Origin: Bacteroidota bacterium
GTDB taxonomy: Bacteria; Bacteroidota; Kryptoniia; Kryptoniales; JAKASW01
Assembly: GCA_021796055.1 (NCBI GenBank)
Contig: JAJYOS010000393.1
Span: 1 to 6,458, forward strand
Length of the DNA stretch: 6,458 nt
Direction: 5' to 3'
The position numbers were made by a program, and so were the translations under genes. A model generated the notes under the pieces. It made no database searches and was not told where the DNA came from. It worked only from the letters and a program-made list of their open reading frames with translations. How positions within the stretch are numbered: the stretch's first letter is position 1; each line of letters starts with the position of its first letter. This document shows, piece by piece, positions 6,238 through 6,458 of the stretch.

Positions 6238-6458
6238 AAAGCCTCCGTTTCATTGTCTGCTTCTTTCGGGTCAAGCCTCACCATGCATCTGACATCTTTT
6301 CCATTAACATACATCTCGAGGCAGCATCCGTTCGGATCGATGCGAGGGTCGGCGAGCAGTTCACGGAATGCCTTGCCAATCCGGGATTCGTCTCTCATGA
6401 AATCGGCGATGTACGTGCTGATGTAAGTGCCGCCCCGGAACGACCGGCCGGATTTAGA
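6234..6458 (-). CDS. Unrecognised protein, C-terminal part (5' end beyond window)
   Basis: An open frame of 74 residues runs from the right edge to a TGA at 6236-6234. It is not recognised. The visible part reads as a compact soluble domain: TYISTYIADFMRDES, an amphipathic helix around IGKAFRELLADP, a turn with a Cys pair (PNGCCLEMYV), a strand with VRCMVRLD, and an acidic tail. Support for a real gene comes from the GTGA overlap with the next gene, the GGAGG site inside its last codons, and the same strand as the operon. An ATG at 6398 has no ribosome-binding site, so the true start is probably outside. The first eight residues fall in the 25-base inverted repeat, so they may not belong to the native gene if that copy is an artefact. 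Confidence 0.65.
   Translation of the reverse strand, partial: SKSGRSFRGGTYISTYIADFMRDESRIGKAFRELLADPRIDPNGCCLEMYVNGKDVRCMVRLDPKEADNETEAL
6242..6246 (-). promoter_or_regulatory. Ribosome-binding site of the first reductase-like gene
   Basis: GGAGG on the minus strand lies 4 bases before the GTG at 6237 and supports this non-ATG start. It sits within the last codons of the preceding gene. Confidence 0.7.
6434..6458 (-). repeat. 25-base inverted repeat, right copy at window end
   Basis: This is the exact reverse complement of 5104-5128. The copy ends on the last base of the window, so its outer boundary is unknown. It lies in the open part of the unrecognised partial gene. The two copies enclose the partial gene and both reductase-like genes in 1,355 bases. 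The termination at the very edge makes a contig-end artefact a serious alternative to a biological repeat. Confidence 0.8.

Noticed and set aside
5923..6426. Plus-strand ORF of 167 residues
   Set aside because: It is the antisense shadow of the first reductase-like gene and the partial upstream gene, both of which have good ribosome-binding sites or family motifs.
5104..6458. Complete insertion sequence bounded by the inverted repeat
   Set aside because: There is no transposase or integrase between the copies, no target duplication can be seen, and the right copy is cut by the window edge.

Overview
The window looks like chromosomal DNA from a member of the Bacteroidota or the wider FCB group, with about half G+C by eye. 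The main pointer is a large outer-membrane protein. It has a signal peptide, a carboxypeptidase-regulatory-like domain, a TonB-plug-like segment and a long beta-barrel rich in Asn, Ser and Tyr, an architecture typical of that group. Several genes carry clear GGAGG ribosome-binding sites, which are uncommon in class Bacteroidia. An Ignavibacteria-like or other deep FCB lineage is therefore more likely, but this is an inference.

Layout. Positions 1-1150 (minus strand) hold an MFS exporter whose C-terminus lies beyond the left edge. A short divergent intergenic region follows, then the outer-membrane protein on the plus strand (1262-4081). A 233-base spacer with one hairpin leads to a small four-helix membrane protein on the plus strand (4315-4647). 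The right third is a compact minus-strand operon, read from the right edge leftwards: an unrecognised partial gene (6458-6234), two tandem RibD_C/dihydrofolate-reductase-like paralogues (6237-5671 and 5674-5105), and a RraB-domain protein (5051-4596). The first three operon genes overlap by 4 bases (GTGA, ATGA) and have strong ribosome-binding sites, so they are probably translationally coupled. The RraB-domain gene runs tail-to-tail into the small membrane-protein gene with a 52-base overlap.

The exporter and the outer-membrane protein share a divergent control region and may act at the inner and outer membranes on related substrates, but nothing in the sequence names the substrate. The operon suggests a small redox or stress module of unknown function.

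The most unexplained signal is a perfect 25-base inverted repeat. One copy covers the stop of the second reductase-like gene (5104-5128); the other is the last 25 bases of the window (6434-6458). It may bound a small cassette, or it may be a fold-back or assembly artefact at a contig end. No tRNA, rRNA, CRISPR array, transposase or phage gene was seen.
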